A stretch of DNA of 64,000 nucleotides, taken from NCBI RefSeq assembly GCF_963678635.1, contig NC_087069.1:19814660-19878659 (forward strand), written 5' to 3'. The translations under genes were made by a program, and so were the position numbers. The notes below the pieces were generated by a model. It saw only the letters and a list, made by a program, of their open reading frames with translations, was not told where the DNA came from and did not search any database. Below are positions 43,881 through 57,254 of the stretch, in pieces; the stretch's first letter is position 1; each line of letters begins with the position of its first letter. This DNA is from Symsagittifera roscoffensis. Taxonomy: Eukaryota > Xenacoelomorpha > Acoela > Convolutidae.

Positions 43881-46800
43881 TCCAGCGGGAGCTCCGATCA
43901 ACCTAACTGATTCCATGGCACTAATCAGCAATATGGACACGCACTGGGTTTCCTCGCTTCGTATGAAAAATTTTCTGGGTGACGTAGGTCAACATAAAAT
44001 TCCTCCAGGGTTTCTATCCTGAAGCCTCTAGCAACTGCTCTTCTTCAATCATCTTCTGATGCGTTCTGTTTTCCTCGTCAATCGTGGAATATTGACCGAC
44101 TGTGCTCCACTTGCCTTCTGATTTTGGCAACCTTCATGGTATTTTCTCCTACTAGTTTTTTCAATTCGATCCTAGATGTCTCCGTGACCGCTTTAAAAAA
44201 TTCTTTGACAATTCATAATATCTTTCGGAAGTTTTGGACAAACTTACACACTTAGGCGCTGAGAAGGGATGATCGATCACCACTTGTTGTGTCTTCGCAT
44301 CCAGCACTACCACGTGTCTTGGGTTTTCAATATTGCAACACGACGCCCGGCTGGATCTCTGTTTTCTTCACTGTATTCCGAGCACATTCAGTTCTTGAGA
44401 GCTTCTCACCAGTCTCCTAACTGTTGCTGCGTTTGTAAAAATTCAAGGAACACTTGAACTCTTGATGATGGACTCCAGAGACTCCCTGCAGGCGCTCCGC
44501 AGATTTCGTCGGGCCAATCGTGCTGTAAAATTCCAAGCGGTCATCAATTTCCTTTCAGTAACTTCCTGGCAGTCCGCTATTGTTTCCATTTCAGTTTTAT
44601 CAGCCATGCTCATTTTTCCGTACATTTTTGCCAGTTTGTTTTCTTTGTTTTCCATGCAACAATTTTTCCGTACATTGTTGCAAGTCCATCCAGTTCGAAA
44701 CAGGCGGATAGGCAAACGCCTTTCTCCATCCTTTCCCTCCCGCATTTTTCGTCAGACAGCTCCGTGGGTTTGATTTCTTTCTACCTTTCAACTGCTTAGG
44801 CGAATAAGTGATATATTACAGCCCATGCAGATGTTTGTCTTTGTTTTGTTCCAGCTTATTTTTCGAGATCTCATCTCACTTCAGAGTCGCATTTGATTTT
44901 CGGCATCATCAAGTTTTCTGAAATCTACATATCGTGATCAAGCTGGTCTTAATTGGATCGTCCCACGCACCACATTCAAAGCATTGTTACTCATTCATTC
45001 GTGAAATCGAGGGCTCCACAGTCATTTCTCTAAATCTGTGCTGAGCTGCAATTCTATAGATGTTAACACTTGTTCAGATATCCCAAACATCCTCGTCAGC
45101 GAAAGGGTTGTATGCTATTCCGGGCACACCTGACACATACTGAAACAATTTGCGTTTCACCAATCATGTGTATAAATAGGAGCTTACCAGTCTTGGCTTT
45201 TTTTCAGTCATTTGTTTGATAATCTGTTTTCTGTTCCTTACTTTCCAAAATTATCCATATCGTTTAGTTCTTTGGTTGCTGTTTTCAGCGGCATGTCTTG
45301 ATAGAGTTCAAACAAGGCTCTTAAAAAAATTTTCTCGTTTCCTTGCTCCTTGACTAATGGCTTTTATACATTATTCCAACAAGCTCTTCAACAAAAATAT
45401 ATAGTATGTTTCTGCTTAGCTCAGGTCACTGCAAAGTTATCTCCTAGGCAAGCATGCTATGTAGGGATTCCATCAATTCTAGTAACTGCTGTCTTTGTTC
45501 AGATTCCGTATCGGATTAAATTTAGCTTTTTACCATCACCGAGCACCACATTAACTTCTCACGTCCCTCTGTTTTTTCAGGGATTGTCCTTATTCGACGT
45601 TACTGTTGATGTTTTTTTTTCATCATCGTGTCGAATTACTTCTGGGAGACGATCCTTCAAGAAGCCTCGAGTAGTTGTTCCAGGCCCTTCTCACTGGATT
45701 CAGATGACCTCACAGTGCCATACTCCTTTCGCCTTAAGTTTGATCCTGTCATTATCTCTTTCAGCTTTTCCTTCTTCTCTAACAAAGCCAAGACGTGCCC
45801 TATAGCTGAGTTTCTGAAATTTAGCATCTCCAAAAAGCCCCAAGCGTGATCACCCATTTAGTCTCAGTCAGGCACCGTGATCCGAATGTACTCTGAATTC
45901 TTCCACATTTTTTATTCGCGCTATGTTGGTTCTTCAAGGCTTGTAAACATAGAGCCTGTCGCTTCCCCTCTGGCTAACGACTTTTATCTCACTCTTTTCC
46001 GCCAATGTTCTAAAAAAATTTTCGTCGGCGTGGAAATCGATGAAACTACTTCAGCTAATAACATAAGCATATTTTTCTTTCTTTTTTCCCTCCGTTCAAA
46101 AATGCACAATTCCTCGTCCATTTTCTCAAAGATAGGACATCATCACTCTGCAGTTAACATCATCATTCTGAAGTTGAGGTCTATTTCCTGATTTTGTTTT
46201 AAACTTTTTAGCCATCGTATTGAAATTTTCAACCTTTTCTTGGCTCTTCTAGTGGTTTCTTTTCATGACTGGGCTCTCATCAACACCGTATTCCGTACTC
46301 GGCCAAGCCGTCAGACTTGGTGGACTTCATGAGCTATTCCCGAGTCCCTCGCAAAAGCGGTTAATTTGAGCCGACCTTCATCACGGTTTGAAAGCCGCGT
46401 CTCCTGATCCCATCCCGAGTCTTTTCCACGAAGGCTAATTTGTTCCATGTAATCCCCGATTTTCTCTAGTAATCCCACTGATCTTGCTCCCACTCTCCGG
46501 CAATAGGCTCAAAAAGGAAGCAGAGAATCCTCTGATAGGTAAAACGGCCCCACGGTTGCTGGGGCCTCCATATCAGAGACTTTAACTATAATGATGTTCG
46601 ATGCAAAACAAAAAAAATTAGGCTGACCGTTTCTTGAATAAACTTATTGGGATGATGTTTCTTTATTTTGGTAAAAATCGAATTCTCTGTCTTATCCTAA
46701 TTTTTACTTTTAAGAGTCTAAGAGTTTAAATCTCGAAGAAGACTCCTCATTCAAGTTGATGCAAAATCTGATACAAAATTGGGACCTCTTGTGTGAGCAT

Positions 46801-48060
46801 ACTTCCATGTTTATATCCGAAAACAACACGTGAACAGAGCATACAGCTCTCGTTGATGAAGCTCTCCCCTGTTTGGGTCGTAAAACGATAAAGAGAGTGA
46901 GGTCACTACTCCATCAACCAAAGCACTAAATTCTCATGGCTCACGTGTTCTCTATCAGCGACTTTCGTTACCAAAAAGCATGAAAATTTGCTCGATTTTG
47001 TGATAGAGTAGGTGGCAGCGCTATCATTCCTCCTCAGGTCTCTGTGAAAACTCTTACATACAAATTTTATATAATCTAGTACAAACTCTTTAAGTCGACC
47101 GCTTACGACGTCTTAAGGCTCCAATCAGCGGTTATTTCGATTGTACATGTATATTCCGCGAGTATAGAGTCGCTGTCGGTCAGGGTGATGTTGATCGAGT
47201 AAGGGTGCGGGAGGGAAAAAAATCAAAGTTTCGTCCAAACTCCGGCTTTTCCGGATTAATCCCTTCGGTCCTAATGCTCTAGTCTTCTTGCCGTTTTGCC
47301 AATTATTGCCAACTTATTCCCAGGACAAAAATATTCATCGAAGTCACCTTCAGTCTAAGAAGGAGCAGATCATGGCGAAGCAGATCAATGTTTGATTTAG
47401 AAATGCACAGAGGTCCATTAGGAGCGAACCATTTAGGTTCAGTGTTGTCTTGTCTGATGTGCTTAACGCTAGCCTTAAGTCTGTTTTGGGTGAGCAGATT
47501 TATCATGGAGTCATTCTACTATTTATGTTCCTCTGATTATTCTACATAATTCCAGCCCTCCTCAGCATAGAGAAAAATTTTCATCGTTGAAAGAATTTTG
47601 ATTCTTTCAGCCATTTCTACGTCCACGGGCAGATCATTATCATTCACCTTTCGTTTCCAATATTTTTGTCTTGTGTTCCACTTTCATTCACTTCACAAGC
47701 AGTATCTACTACCTAAGATCGACTTCATGCATATCTGCAGGAACGCTCCAAGTTTCCGACAAACCACAGTGTGGTTTGATATTTTCATTTTGAGCAGCGA
47801 GTCCAACGGTCAAACGAGATAAATGGCAAGGTTGATACACTTCGGTGATGTGAAATGGAATACGCCATTTTCTCAGTAGTTTTTTATTTTCGTTTTGGGG
47901 AATCACCTGCTGGAAAACCCATGCGTAGACTCCCACGGAGTATGCTTTTGCACCTGCGGTTAATTTGCGAACCTCCTCTTTTCCTAATCTGTAGCTGCTT
48001 CGTATTTCTTCTGCTTAGATCATTCAGTTCTTGTTGTTTTTTGACGATTTAGAGCAGGGT
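43881..48060 (-). other. Unassigned region with eroded coding-like texture
   Basis: The composition is less AT-rich than the flanks, and several minus-strand open stretches have charged, protein-like readings (44443-44745, 45657-45857, 46311-46493, 47303-47506 and around 47530-47660). A short reading EQLLEAS recurs at about 44020 and 45665, hinting at an internal duplication. None matches a family I know and no start, stop and splice arrangement is convincing. It could be a decayed multi-exon gene, an old retroelement or merely sequence of a different origin. A GGCCCC/GGGGCC hairpin lies at 46546-46566. Confidence 0.3.
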
Positions 48061-49210
48061 AGTATTTTTTCCATCGCATTCTGGACAAAAAAACGTAAAT
48101 GCGTTTTTTCGAAGAAGAAAAAAAGACATTAATTCTTACAATTTTTTTTGAAAAGTTTGAACAATTTTTATCAATATCAACTAGCTCTAAAAAACTTTTT
48201 TTGTAGATTTGCTAGCTCTCGAGGCTTTTGCCCTAAAAATTGTTATACTATCCGCCGAACGAAATGGCACAGAAATTACAGCAAACAAAAAGCAAAAAGA
48301 CTTTAGAAGTAAGACCTGACTAAAATCAACAATGAAATAAATTGCCTCGTCCTTTAAAAAAACGGTTTTAGAACTTTTCGCGATCAAAGAGTGCGAAAAA
48401 ATCAGCGACCTAAATTACTTCGTTATCAACCAAATCCGGATCAATTTTGTAGCTTTTGAGTAGCCCGCAGCATCCTGAATAATCAAATATGATAACTCGT
48501 GGATTGTTTTTTTTTTCTATCAGTACCGATATAGAATGAGAACTGTGCAGCCCTATTATAGATGAAACTCGGAGTCATCTTCTTGTGAAATCACGCCAAT
48601 TTAGTCAAATGGAAAGACTCTCAGAGCAAAAAGCGTTCGAATCAGAATTTCTACCTCATGAGATTAAACTTACCGCTTCTGGTTTACAATTGAAACCATC
48701 TACTTTTTTCATGGGTTCACTTTAGCAAAACCTACAACCTCGATTGAAAGTGTAGACTTCATTAATCCTTCATAGCAGGATTACATGCGAAGATTGCAAA
48801 TGCAAGACATAGCAACCCGAAACCAATGTAAACAACACTTTGTTTTTGAAAGTAGGCGACTGCCAGGAGATAAGAACAAACCTGTGAAAAACCTTTTTCC
48901 ATCTAGCACTAAACCTTTTATTGGAAATGTAAACTACTAAGCAGTGTGTCTGATTGGAAATGGTCAATATTTATTTCGTAACACTTGTTTTTTCGATAAG
49001 CAACTTACGACTACAGAAGTCAAGACTACTCGTAATTTATTTTCAAATTCTACGTCAAAGTAGTAGTTGCTCTAAAATGGTTTGATGAAACATTGAAAAA
49101 ATCCAAAACAAAATCAAAACTTTTTGATATACTTTTTAAGTCATCCCCACAAGCAATGTAAAATACATAGTGATATTTTTGCATTTAGCAAAGTAATCTA
49201 AAGTCCAAAA
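48061..49210. other. AT-rich interval before the tandem array
   Basis: I see no supportable gene; open frames at 48187-48387 and 48770-48967 on the minus strand show no motifs. The interval leads into the first unit of the tandem array. Confidence 0.5.
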
Positions 49211-52200
49211 AGCACGCGATGAAAATCACTCGATAAGCCTTTTTTCCACAAAATGGATTTTTATGATATACATGTTTTCATTCAATGGGATTGTATGATA
49301 ACAATTTTTCCCAGTCAATAACCCAAACATTTCACGGACGAGGTTTGCAGAACACTAATATTTTCTGATTGACCGAAACAATAAAAATCAATGAGGCAAA
49401 ATCTAAATCTTAGCACAACCCAACGTGCCAGTGTCTCAACATAGGATAAAATCTACAAAAAATTTAAAGGTTTGAAACTCTGTTATCGCATTTCCAGTAA
49501 GTTTTTCTCCTCAAATTCGAAACATCAGAGTATTACTCTTGGTGGTAACCAACACCAGAGGAACGGCTACCTAATACTAAAAATTACTGACAAGAAAATG
49601 AAGACTCCTTCCCGAAGCTCAAATCTGCAAACCAAAAGCAAACTACATATCAGCTCCAAGAAAACTTTACCTCTATATTATCAAAAAAAAACTAAGAATG
49701 TTAGAAACCAACTACGCCACAATGCACATGAATAAAGGTTACGCATATATTGTAACTTCTACACGTGCTTCAAAAATCAAACTTTAAGACCACCGTCGGA
49801 ACCATGTAGAGAAACGCCAGTCAAAAGACAACCAAGCGATGGCGCTCAGAAACACAAGGCGGCTGCACTGATTTACCATGTAATACAGAGCAGTAGTGTG
49901 CTTCTCCACGCCATCGTTTGAGTGACTTTCGACCAAGTCTTCTCATGTATGATTCCTAAGGTGACCTTAAAAACTAATTTAAACCACTAGGCTGCGAGAT
50001 AAACCTTTTCGAATATCGAAACAACAATAACAGCCCCCACCCCCAATATTTTTCAGTCCCATTAGCAACCATTAAATGAACAAACGCCCACCCAACGCTT
50101 CCCCTTTCGTGTCATCACATAATCGAGTCGATTTTCTTGAAAATGTTTAGATACGCAATTGATAAAAATAAAAAAGAGATGATAAAACGTGACTTTATTA
50201 AAATTAAACTCGATATTGATTACGTTTCTTCATTGAAAACACACATCTTGACAGGAAGAACACGACAATTTTTTTTTGCAATTCCCACTATGCAGGATTG
50301 GTTAGACAAAATATGGCTTTATGATGCAGCTAGACAGAAACACCAAAAATAGCTAAACGAAGGAAATTTATAGCCCGATCCTCTGTGATCGTGACATTTG
50401 AGTTTAATTTTTTTGCGTTCCATTTTTCTTGGAAAAATCTATAACTCAAACAAAGTTTCGAGTTCAAACCCAACAAAAACACCAAAGCAAAGCCCTTTCA
50501 AGGCCCTAACAGCTGCAGCCAATAGATAATCATAACTTTCACTCCTCAAAAAAACTTCAAAAAAGTGACTGAAATCAAGATGATCCATAAAGGACGTTAA
50601 AAAAGATCTTAACTCAAACAGGGACGATTTCAGACCTAAAAACACACCAAAAGAGAGCCCCAACAAATCACTAATAATTGCAGCCAACAGATAATATCAA
50701 TATTTAATCCACAAAAAAGTTCGTAAGCTGACCAAAATCAGGAAACATAAAAAAAACCTTATTTAAAAAATCTAATCTCAATTAATGGTCCAATTCAGAC
50801 CTTAAAACCTACCAAAAGAAAGCTCCACTAATGCCCTAAAAATTGCAGCAAACAAATATCAATTATCAAAAATTTTCATTCCTCAAAGAGAAGTTAAAAA
50901 AAGACCAAATAGCACGCGATGAAAATCACTCGATAAGACTTTTTTCCACAAAATGGATTTTTATGGTATACATGTTTTCATTCAATGGGATTGTATGATA
51001 ACAATTTTTTCAATTTTTCATTTCACGGAAGAGGTTTTCTGATTGACCGAAACAAAAAAACACAATGAGGCAATATCTAAATGTTAGCACAACCTAACGT
51101 GCCAGTGTCTCAACATAGGATAAAATCTACACAAGATTTAAAGGTTTGAAACTCTGTTATCGTGTTTCCTGTAAGTTTTTCTCCTCAAAGTCGAGACATC
51201 AGAGAATTACTTTTAGTGGGAACCAACACCAGAGGAACGCCTACCTAATAATAAAAATTACTGACAAGAAAATGAAGACTCCTTTCCGAAGCTCAAATCT
51301 GCAAACCAAAAGCACACTACATGGCAGCTTTGCAATTCCCACTGTGCAGGAATGATTGGACAAAAGATGGTTTTATGATGCAGCTAGACAGAAACACCAA
51401 AATTAGCTAAACGAAGGAAATTTATAGCCCGATCCTCTGTGATCGTGACATTTGAGTTTAATTTTTTTGCGTTCCATTTTTCTTGGAAAAATCTATAACT
51501 CAAACAAAGTTTCGAGTTCAAACCCAAAAAAAACACCAAAGCAAAGCCCTTTCAAGGCCCTAACAGCTGCAGCCAATAGATAATCATAACTTTCACTCCT
51601 CAAAAAAACTTCAAAAAAGTGACTGAAATCAAGATGATCCATAAAGGACGTTAAAAAAGATCTTAACTCAAACAGGGACGATTTCAGACCTAAAAACACA
51701 CCAAAAGAGAGCCCCAACAAATCACTAATAATTGCAGCCAACAGATAATATCAATATTTAATCCACAAAAAAGTTCGTAAGCTGACCAAAATCAGGAAAC
51801 ATAAAAAAAACCTTATTTAAAAAATCTAATCTCAATTAATGGTCCAATTCAGACCTTAAAACCTACCAAAAGAAAGCTCCACTAATGCCCTAAAAATTGC
51901 AGCAAACAAATATCAATTATCAAAAATTTTCATTCCTCAAAGAGAAGTTAAAAAAAGACCAAATAGCACGCGATGAAAATCACTCGATAAGACTTTTTTC
52001 CACAAAATGGATTTTTATGGTATACATGTTTTCATTCAATGGGATTGTATGATAACAATTTTTTCAATTTTTCATTTCACGGAAGAGGTTTTCTGATTGA
52101 CCGAAACAAAAAAACTCAATGAGGCAATATCTAAATGTTAGCACAACCTAACGTGCCAGTGTCTCAACATAGGATAAAATCTACACAAGATTTAAAGGTT

Positions 52201-53014
52201 TGAAACTCTGTTATCGTGTTTCCTGTAAGTTTTTCTCCTCAAAGTCGAGACATCAGAGAATTACTCTTAGTGGGAACCAACACCAGAGGAACGCCTACCT
52301 AATAATAAAAATTACTGACAAGAAAATGAAGACTCCTTTCCGAAGCTCAAATCTGCAAACCAAAAGCACACTACATGGCAGCTTTGCAATTCCCACTGTG
52401 CAGGAATGATTGGACAAAAGATGGTTTTATGATGCAGCTAGACAGAAACACCAAAATTAGCTAAACGAAGGAAATTTATAGCCCGATCCTCTGTGATCGT
52501 GACATTTGAGTTTAATTTTTTTGCGCTCCATTTTTCTGGAAAAATCCATAACTCAAACAAAGTTTCGAATTTAAACCCAACAAAAACACCAAAGCAAAGC
52601 CCTTTCAAGGCCCTAACAACTGCAGCCAATAGATAATCACAACTTTCATTCCTCAAAAAAACTTCAAAAAAGTGACTGAAATCAAGATGACCCATAAAGG
52701 ACGTTAAAAAAGATCTTAACTCAAACAGGGAGTCGATTTCAGACCTATAAACACACCAAAAGAGAGCCCCAACAAAGCACTAATAATTGCAGCCAACAGA
52801 TAATATCAATATTTAATCCACAAAAAAATTCGTAAACTGACCAAAATCAGGAAACATAAAAATACCTTATTTAAAAAATATAATCTCAATTAATGGTCCA
52901 ATTCAGACCTTAAAACCTACCAAAAGAAAGCTCCACTAATGCCCTAAAATTTGCAGCAAACAAATATCAAGCAACAAAAATTTTCATTCCTCAAAGAGAA
53001 GTTAAAAAAGACCC
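49211..53014. repeat. Higher-order tandem array (units of ~1.05 kb, sub-repeats of ~170 bp)
   Basis: Three units begin with AGCACGCGATGAAAATCACT at 49211, 50911 and 51965; the second and third are 1054 and about 1050 bases long, the first about 1700 because of an extra ~615 bases. The second half of each unit is made of about three diverged ~170-base sub-repeats, each with the order TCA(A/G)ACC, ACCAAA(A)G(C/A)(A/G)AG, TGCAGC(C/A)AA(T/C)A. The 3' half of unit 1 is nearly identical to that of unit 2, and the 5' half of unit 2 to that of unit 3, which marks a recent 1054-base duplication inside an older array. Open frames recurring in each unit are by-products of the repetition. Confidence 0.92.
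49660..50272. other. Extra ~615-base segment in the first array unit
   Basis: Units 2 and 3 pass directly from CATGGCAGCTTTGCAATTCC (51320 and 52374 areas), whereas unit 1 has CATATCAGCTCCAAG, then about 615 unmatched bases, then TTTGCAATTCCCACTATGCAGG. The segment is less A-rich in its middle (GTCAAAAGACAACCAAGCGATGGC area). It may be an insertion into unit 1 or the ancestral sequence lost from the unit that was later duplicated. No terminal repeats or target duplication are evident. Confidence 0.7.
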
Positions 53015-55100
53015 TGAATCATGATGACACAGAAACGCATTTTTGTTTTGCAAAGAAAAACATCTCAGCAAAGTAAACGATTTGGGAAACAAATGGCATT
53101 TCATGAGAAGTCTTTCACAATAATCTGTAATGAACCGAAAACCATAATACGATTATCAAGAAAAATAATCGCTGAGAGCAAAAAATGCATCTGATTACGC
53201 AAAAAAAAACGAGATCGCAAATCCTCTGGTCCCCCAAAATGGTCCAACATCCCACACTAATGAAAACTAGTCAGTTTTTCAAACCTCAGAGACCTTATGC
53301 ATTAAAATCAAAGAGAATCATCAAAAAACTTTCAAGATTACCGTGTTTTAGCAGTTTTTGGGAGTTGAGACAAAAAAGACAAGAAAAATCAATCTTCACT
53401 GGCAATTAATGTTAAAAGAAAACTGCTAATTAAAAGGCAAATCACCAAGAAACGCATGCAAATTAGCAAAAGACATACATGCATGCAAAATTTCTAATGT
53501 TCAAACCAAGAGAAAAATTCTAGAGGTAAGCAAATGTATCAGAAAAAGATTCTAGTTTTCACCTCAACCAGAGGCATAAACTGTACGAGTAATCAATAAA
53601 CACAAAGTCTAGAGGAGCGAAAAAGTTACATTATTCTGGAGCTGATTTTCGATTATTATGACAGAAAACTTGACCACCACTTGAAATACTTGAAGCATTT
53701 TTTAAAAAAGAATTGATAAAGAAAAAATTGTAATTTGAGTAGCAACAAAATTGGAATTGATTAGCAAAAGAAAAGACATAACTCGTCGAGTTGGACAAAT
53801 TAGGAAACAATTAGCCAACAACTTTCTCAGATCAGCTGGTCGCTCAAAATGGTCCAACAGCTCACACCAAAAAAACTAGTGACTTATATCAATCCACAGA
53901 GATTTTTTGCGATGAAATCACGTTGGTTGCCTCCACAGAGACAAAAAAACGAAACAAGAAAAATGAATATTCCGTGGCATTTATATCGAAAGAAAAATCA
54001 AATCACCAATTCACGCATGCAAATTGAACAAAACTTCTTGATTTTCCTATTGACAAATTTTTTTGTCGAAACCACGAGGTGAATTCCAGATTTAAGCAAA
54101 TGAATCACTGAGAGACTTTGGTTTTCACCGAAACCAGAGGAATAAACTGGTCGAATAATCAAAACACACCAAATCTTGAGGAGCGAAAATTTAACTTACA
54201 CTCTAGGGCTGATTTTTGATTACTTCGACACAAAACTAACTAACAGTTGAAGTGCTTGAAGCATATTTTATCAACAAATTGATAAAAAAGTGTGATTTGC
54301 TTAGCAAAACAAATATAAATTGATTAGCCCAGGGAAAGACGTAATGCATCAAGGTGGAGAAATTAGGTTAGAAATAGGCAGAAAAAATAGTAAGAAAATT
54401 TTGGCAATCATCTATAATTTTCCAAAAATCAAGAGCAACAATAACTAAAAGCTGTTGCTCTTTGGTTGTCAGACTTCGTCTGAAAACGCAAAAAACGAGA
54501 TCTCGAATCGGCTGGCTCAAAAGGCTCTAGCAGCCTACATCAGCGTAAAACCAGACAACCAATCCCTTGAACCATACGCAAGCAAATTTAGCTAAAAGGA
54601 AAGATTTTCAAGCGCACCGTGGTTCAGCCTTTATGCCTCAAAAACTAGTCAAAATCGTTCGAATAAGTATAAAAAATGTAAGTTTTTACGACTGTTATTT
54701 AAAACAGTTTTCTCAAAAAGGCCATCTGTAAATTCATTGCAATTTGGGGTTAAAAACAAAGTTTATTGTATAAAAAAAGTAGCTTTTTAACCAGTTCTAG
54801 GTAATTTTGACAGCAATTGAGACAAAAAAAAAACAGAAAAAAAAACAGTATTTCGTGACAATGATAGCTAAGAGAAAATTGTTCATTGAAAAACTTCGTA
54901 ACACCAAACCATGCCAGCGAAGTAAACTTGAAACTTCCAGTTTTTCTTGTTGACAGATATTATTGTTCAAATAAAGCAAAGAAAACCAGATTTATTCAAA
55001 TCGATGACTATTAGATTCTAGTTTTCAACGCATCCGGAAGCATAAACTGATCGAGCAATCAAAAAACATCAAACCTTGACAAGAGAACTTTTTACCGGCA
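53015..55100. repeat. Older, diverged tandem repeats (~0.57-0.9 kb spacing)
   Basis: Two landmark sequences recur in the same order. CTGGTC-C-CAAAATGGTCCAACA is at about 53227 and 53838, with a weaker copy at 54507. AGTTTTCA-C-CA-CC-GA-GCATAAACTG is at about 53552, 54119 and 55018, each time followed by CGA-(T/C)AATCAA-A-ACA and a GAGGAGCGAAAA-type end in the first two. Divergence is high, so these are an ancient tandem series adjoining the younger array. Confidence 0.72.
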
Positions 55101-57250
55101 GGGGAGAGTTTGTGTTGGATTTTTTAACACAAACTTGTTCAATAGTCGGAAAACATGACTTTGAAACGAAATATATTGAAAACAAGAAAAAATCCATTAA
55201 TTTTTATATTGCAGCGAAATTGAAATTTTTACCTAAAAAACGTTTTTATATAATTTTTTTGAACAAACCTACAAGCACCTGGACTTTGGATTTTGTTATT
55301 TGATTTATCTTCAAATTATAAGGAAAGCTGAAAATTAGCGTTTCCACAAAAAATGTTTTTTCTTTTTCAGAAAATCCCTCAGTAGTCTTGTTATTTTCGC
55401 TTTTTAACACAAACTTTGATTAAGATGACTAGAGTTGCTCTATATTGTTACCTAATTTGTGTGTCAAATTGAAAAAAAATAATGCAAAAAATCAAAATAG
55501 CTAGAAAAAAAAGAAGAATTGTGTTGTTCAAGAAACAGAACCATCAGTAGAAGCAATAAAATTCATATAAACGCCTTAAATTTAGAAAAATTCCCTTTGA
55601 GTTCCCCTGAAGAGTTACATCACAGTTAGGATAAAATAGGTTACACTTATTTTTGAAAAGAGGATAATAATCAAAAACAGAAAAAAAACATCAGTAAACA
55701 TATTTGAAGAAAAATTTTGGAAAAAGATTTAGGATTTTCAATGTGCTATTGTTATTTATTAAAACAAAATTGGCAAGAATTGCTCTAAACTTTTTTCGTG
55801 TCAGAAATGAAAAAAGAAATCAACGCCCTGTTTCTAGTGAAAATAACCATAAGGCTCCTCTGGAAGAAGTTGATTACACTAAGGACACAAAACATAACAA
55901 TTCTATTTGAAAAATGAATGTCAGACGGAAAAAAAACTACAAAAACGTCGGAAAACATTTGAAATTAAATTTTCGAAAAAAAATCTGATTAGTAATATGC
56001 TATTTTTTGAAATTGTTAGATAATGGTCAAGAAAGTGCTGTATGATGCTTTAAATGAATAAATTCCAGGGATTTGCAAGAAAACTTTTTAGGCAATTTTA
56101 TAGCGAGCATTGGTGCTTTCCTTATAGAGACTACTTTCAGTTTTCGATTTTGTTCTGATCAAGTCCGAGAAGGCTTTAAAAAGTACGTCACTCAAACTAT
56201 CCCGATGATTACTCATGATCAAAGAGTTTTCTCATAAAAAAAAGAAAAAAAAACAGAATACAGCCATAGACATAACTGCTCCTGGTTTTAAAAGGTCAAA
56301 TCAAACCATAGAGCCTTTCAACTCTTGTTGAATGCAAATCAAGAACGACTTTGTCAGGTTTTGCTCGGATAAACACACATGTTTTTTTGAAAACCTTGAT
56401 TTTGTCCGAGAAAATTTATTTGAAACAGACGAGTGACCGCAAACAAACAATTTACATCATGTTCAACACTAGATATTGAATTACTTATTTACGATTTAGA
56501 CTTTTTGGTTACTTTTCTGTCAAATTTGGTTTCTTTCTAACTAATGCTAATCATTTTTTGTCATTAAATGGAAAACACATGATAAGCTATTTTGTCCCAA
56601 AGAATAATCAACAATCTTGTTGATCAAAATGATTTCAATTAACAAAAACCCAATTTAACCTCATTTGAACTTGCCCAAATGCTTTTCTGAAAAGTTTTTG
56701 GAGGAAAATTATTATGGAAAAAAACGATTATCATACCGTTTTCATAGAATGGAAATCGTATGCTGAGCATTTTTGTAAAAAGGGCCAATTTGATTTAACT
56801 TGAAGCTCATATAACAGTTCAAGCTCATATAAACTTACCAAAAAATTCCTTAAATGTTTTCTGAAAAAAATTCAATGGAACAATTTTCGTTAATGGAAGT
56901 CCTAAGAAAACCGTTTTTTCCCAAGAACCTATGCATGAAGTTGTATGATAAGCTTTTTTTTATATGGAAATGTATGATAATCATTTTTTTTGTATGGAGG
57001 TCAACCCCGGTAGTTGAAAATGGCTAGTTCGAATTTTGTCTAGAGAAAAAAATCACTGAGAGCACTAATTGGACATTGAAAATTGGACAAAATAGGCGTA
57101 GGTTTCAATAATGGATTAAAAACATGTCGGGTAAGAAAGTATAATGACCAGAAAATTTTTTTTAGAGAAGACCAGCCCCTGCTTATCTGAACTTTGCTGA
57201 TAGAACTGCTTCTATTTCTTAACTAGAATGGTTTAGAGAGGCTCAAGTTG
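55101..57250. other. AT-rich interval, no gene
   Basis: I see no supportable gene. From 56570 to 57000 the words ATGGAAAT, TATGATAA and AGCTCATATA recur, resembling words in the tandem array (GGGATTGTATGATAACAATT at about 49290), so part of this may be further decayed array sequence. Open frames at 55076-55303 and 55704-55910 are low-complexity. Confidence 0.5.
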
Positions 57251-57254
57251 TCAA

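Noticed and set aside
46546-46566. GGCCCC/GGGGCC hairpin as a transcription terminator
   Set aside because: The stem is short and not followed by a T run, and such terminators are not expected in an animal nuclear genome.
50439-52695. Recurring 82-85-codon minus-strand frames in each array unit
   Set aside because: They recur only because the DNA is tandemly repeated, their readings are hydrophobic and low-complexity, and they overlap the ~170-base sub-repeats.
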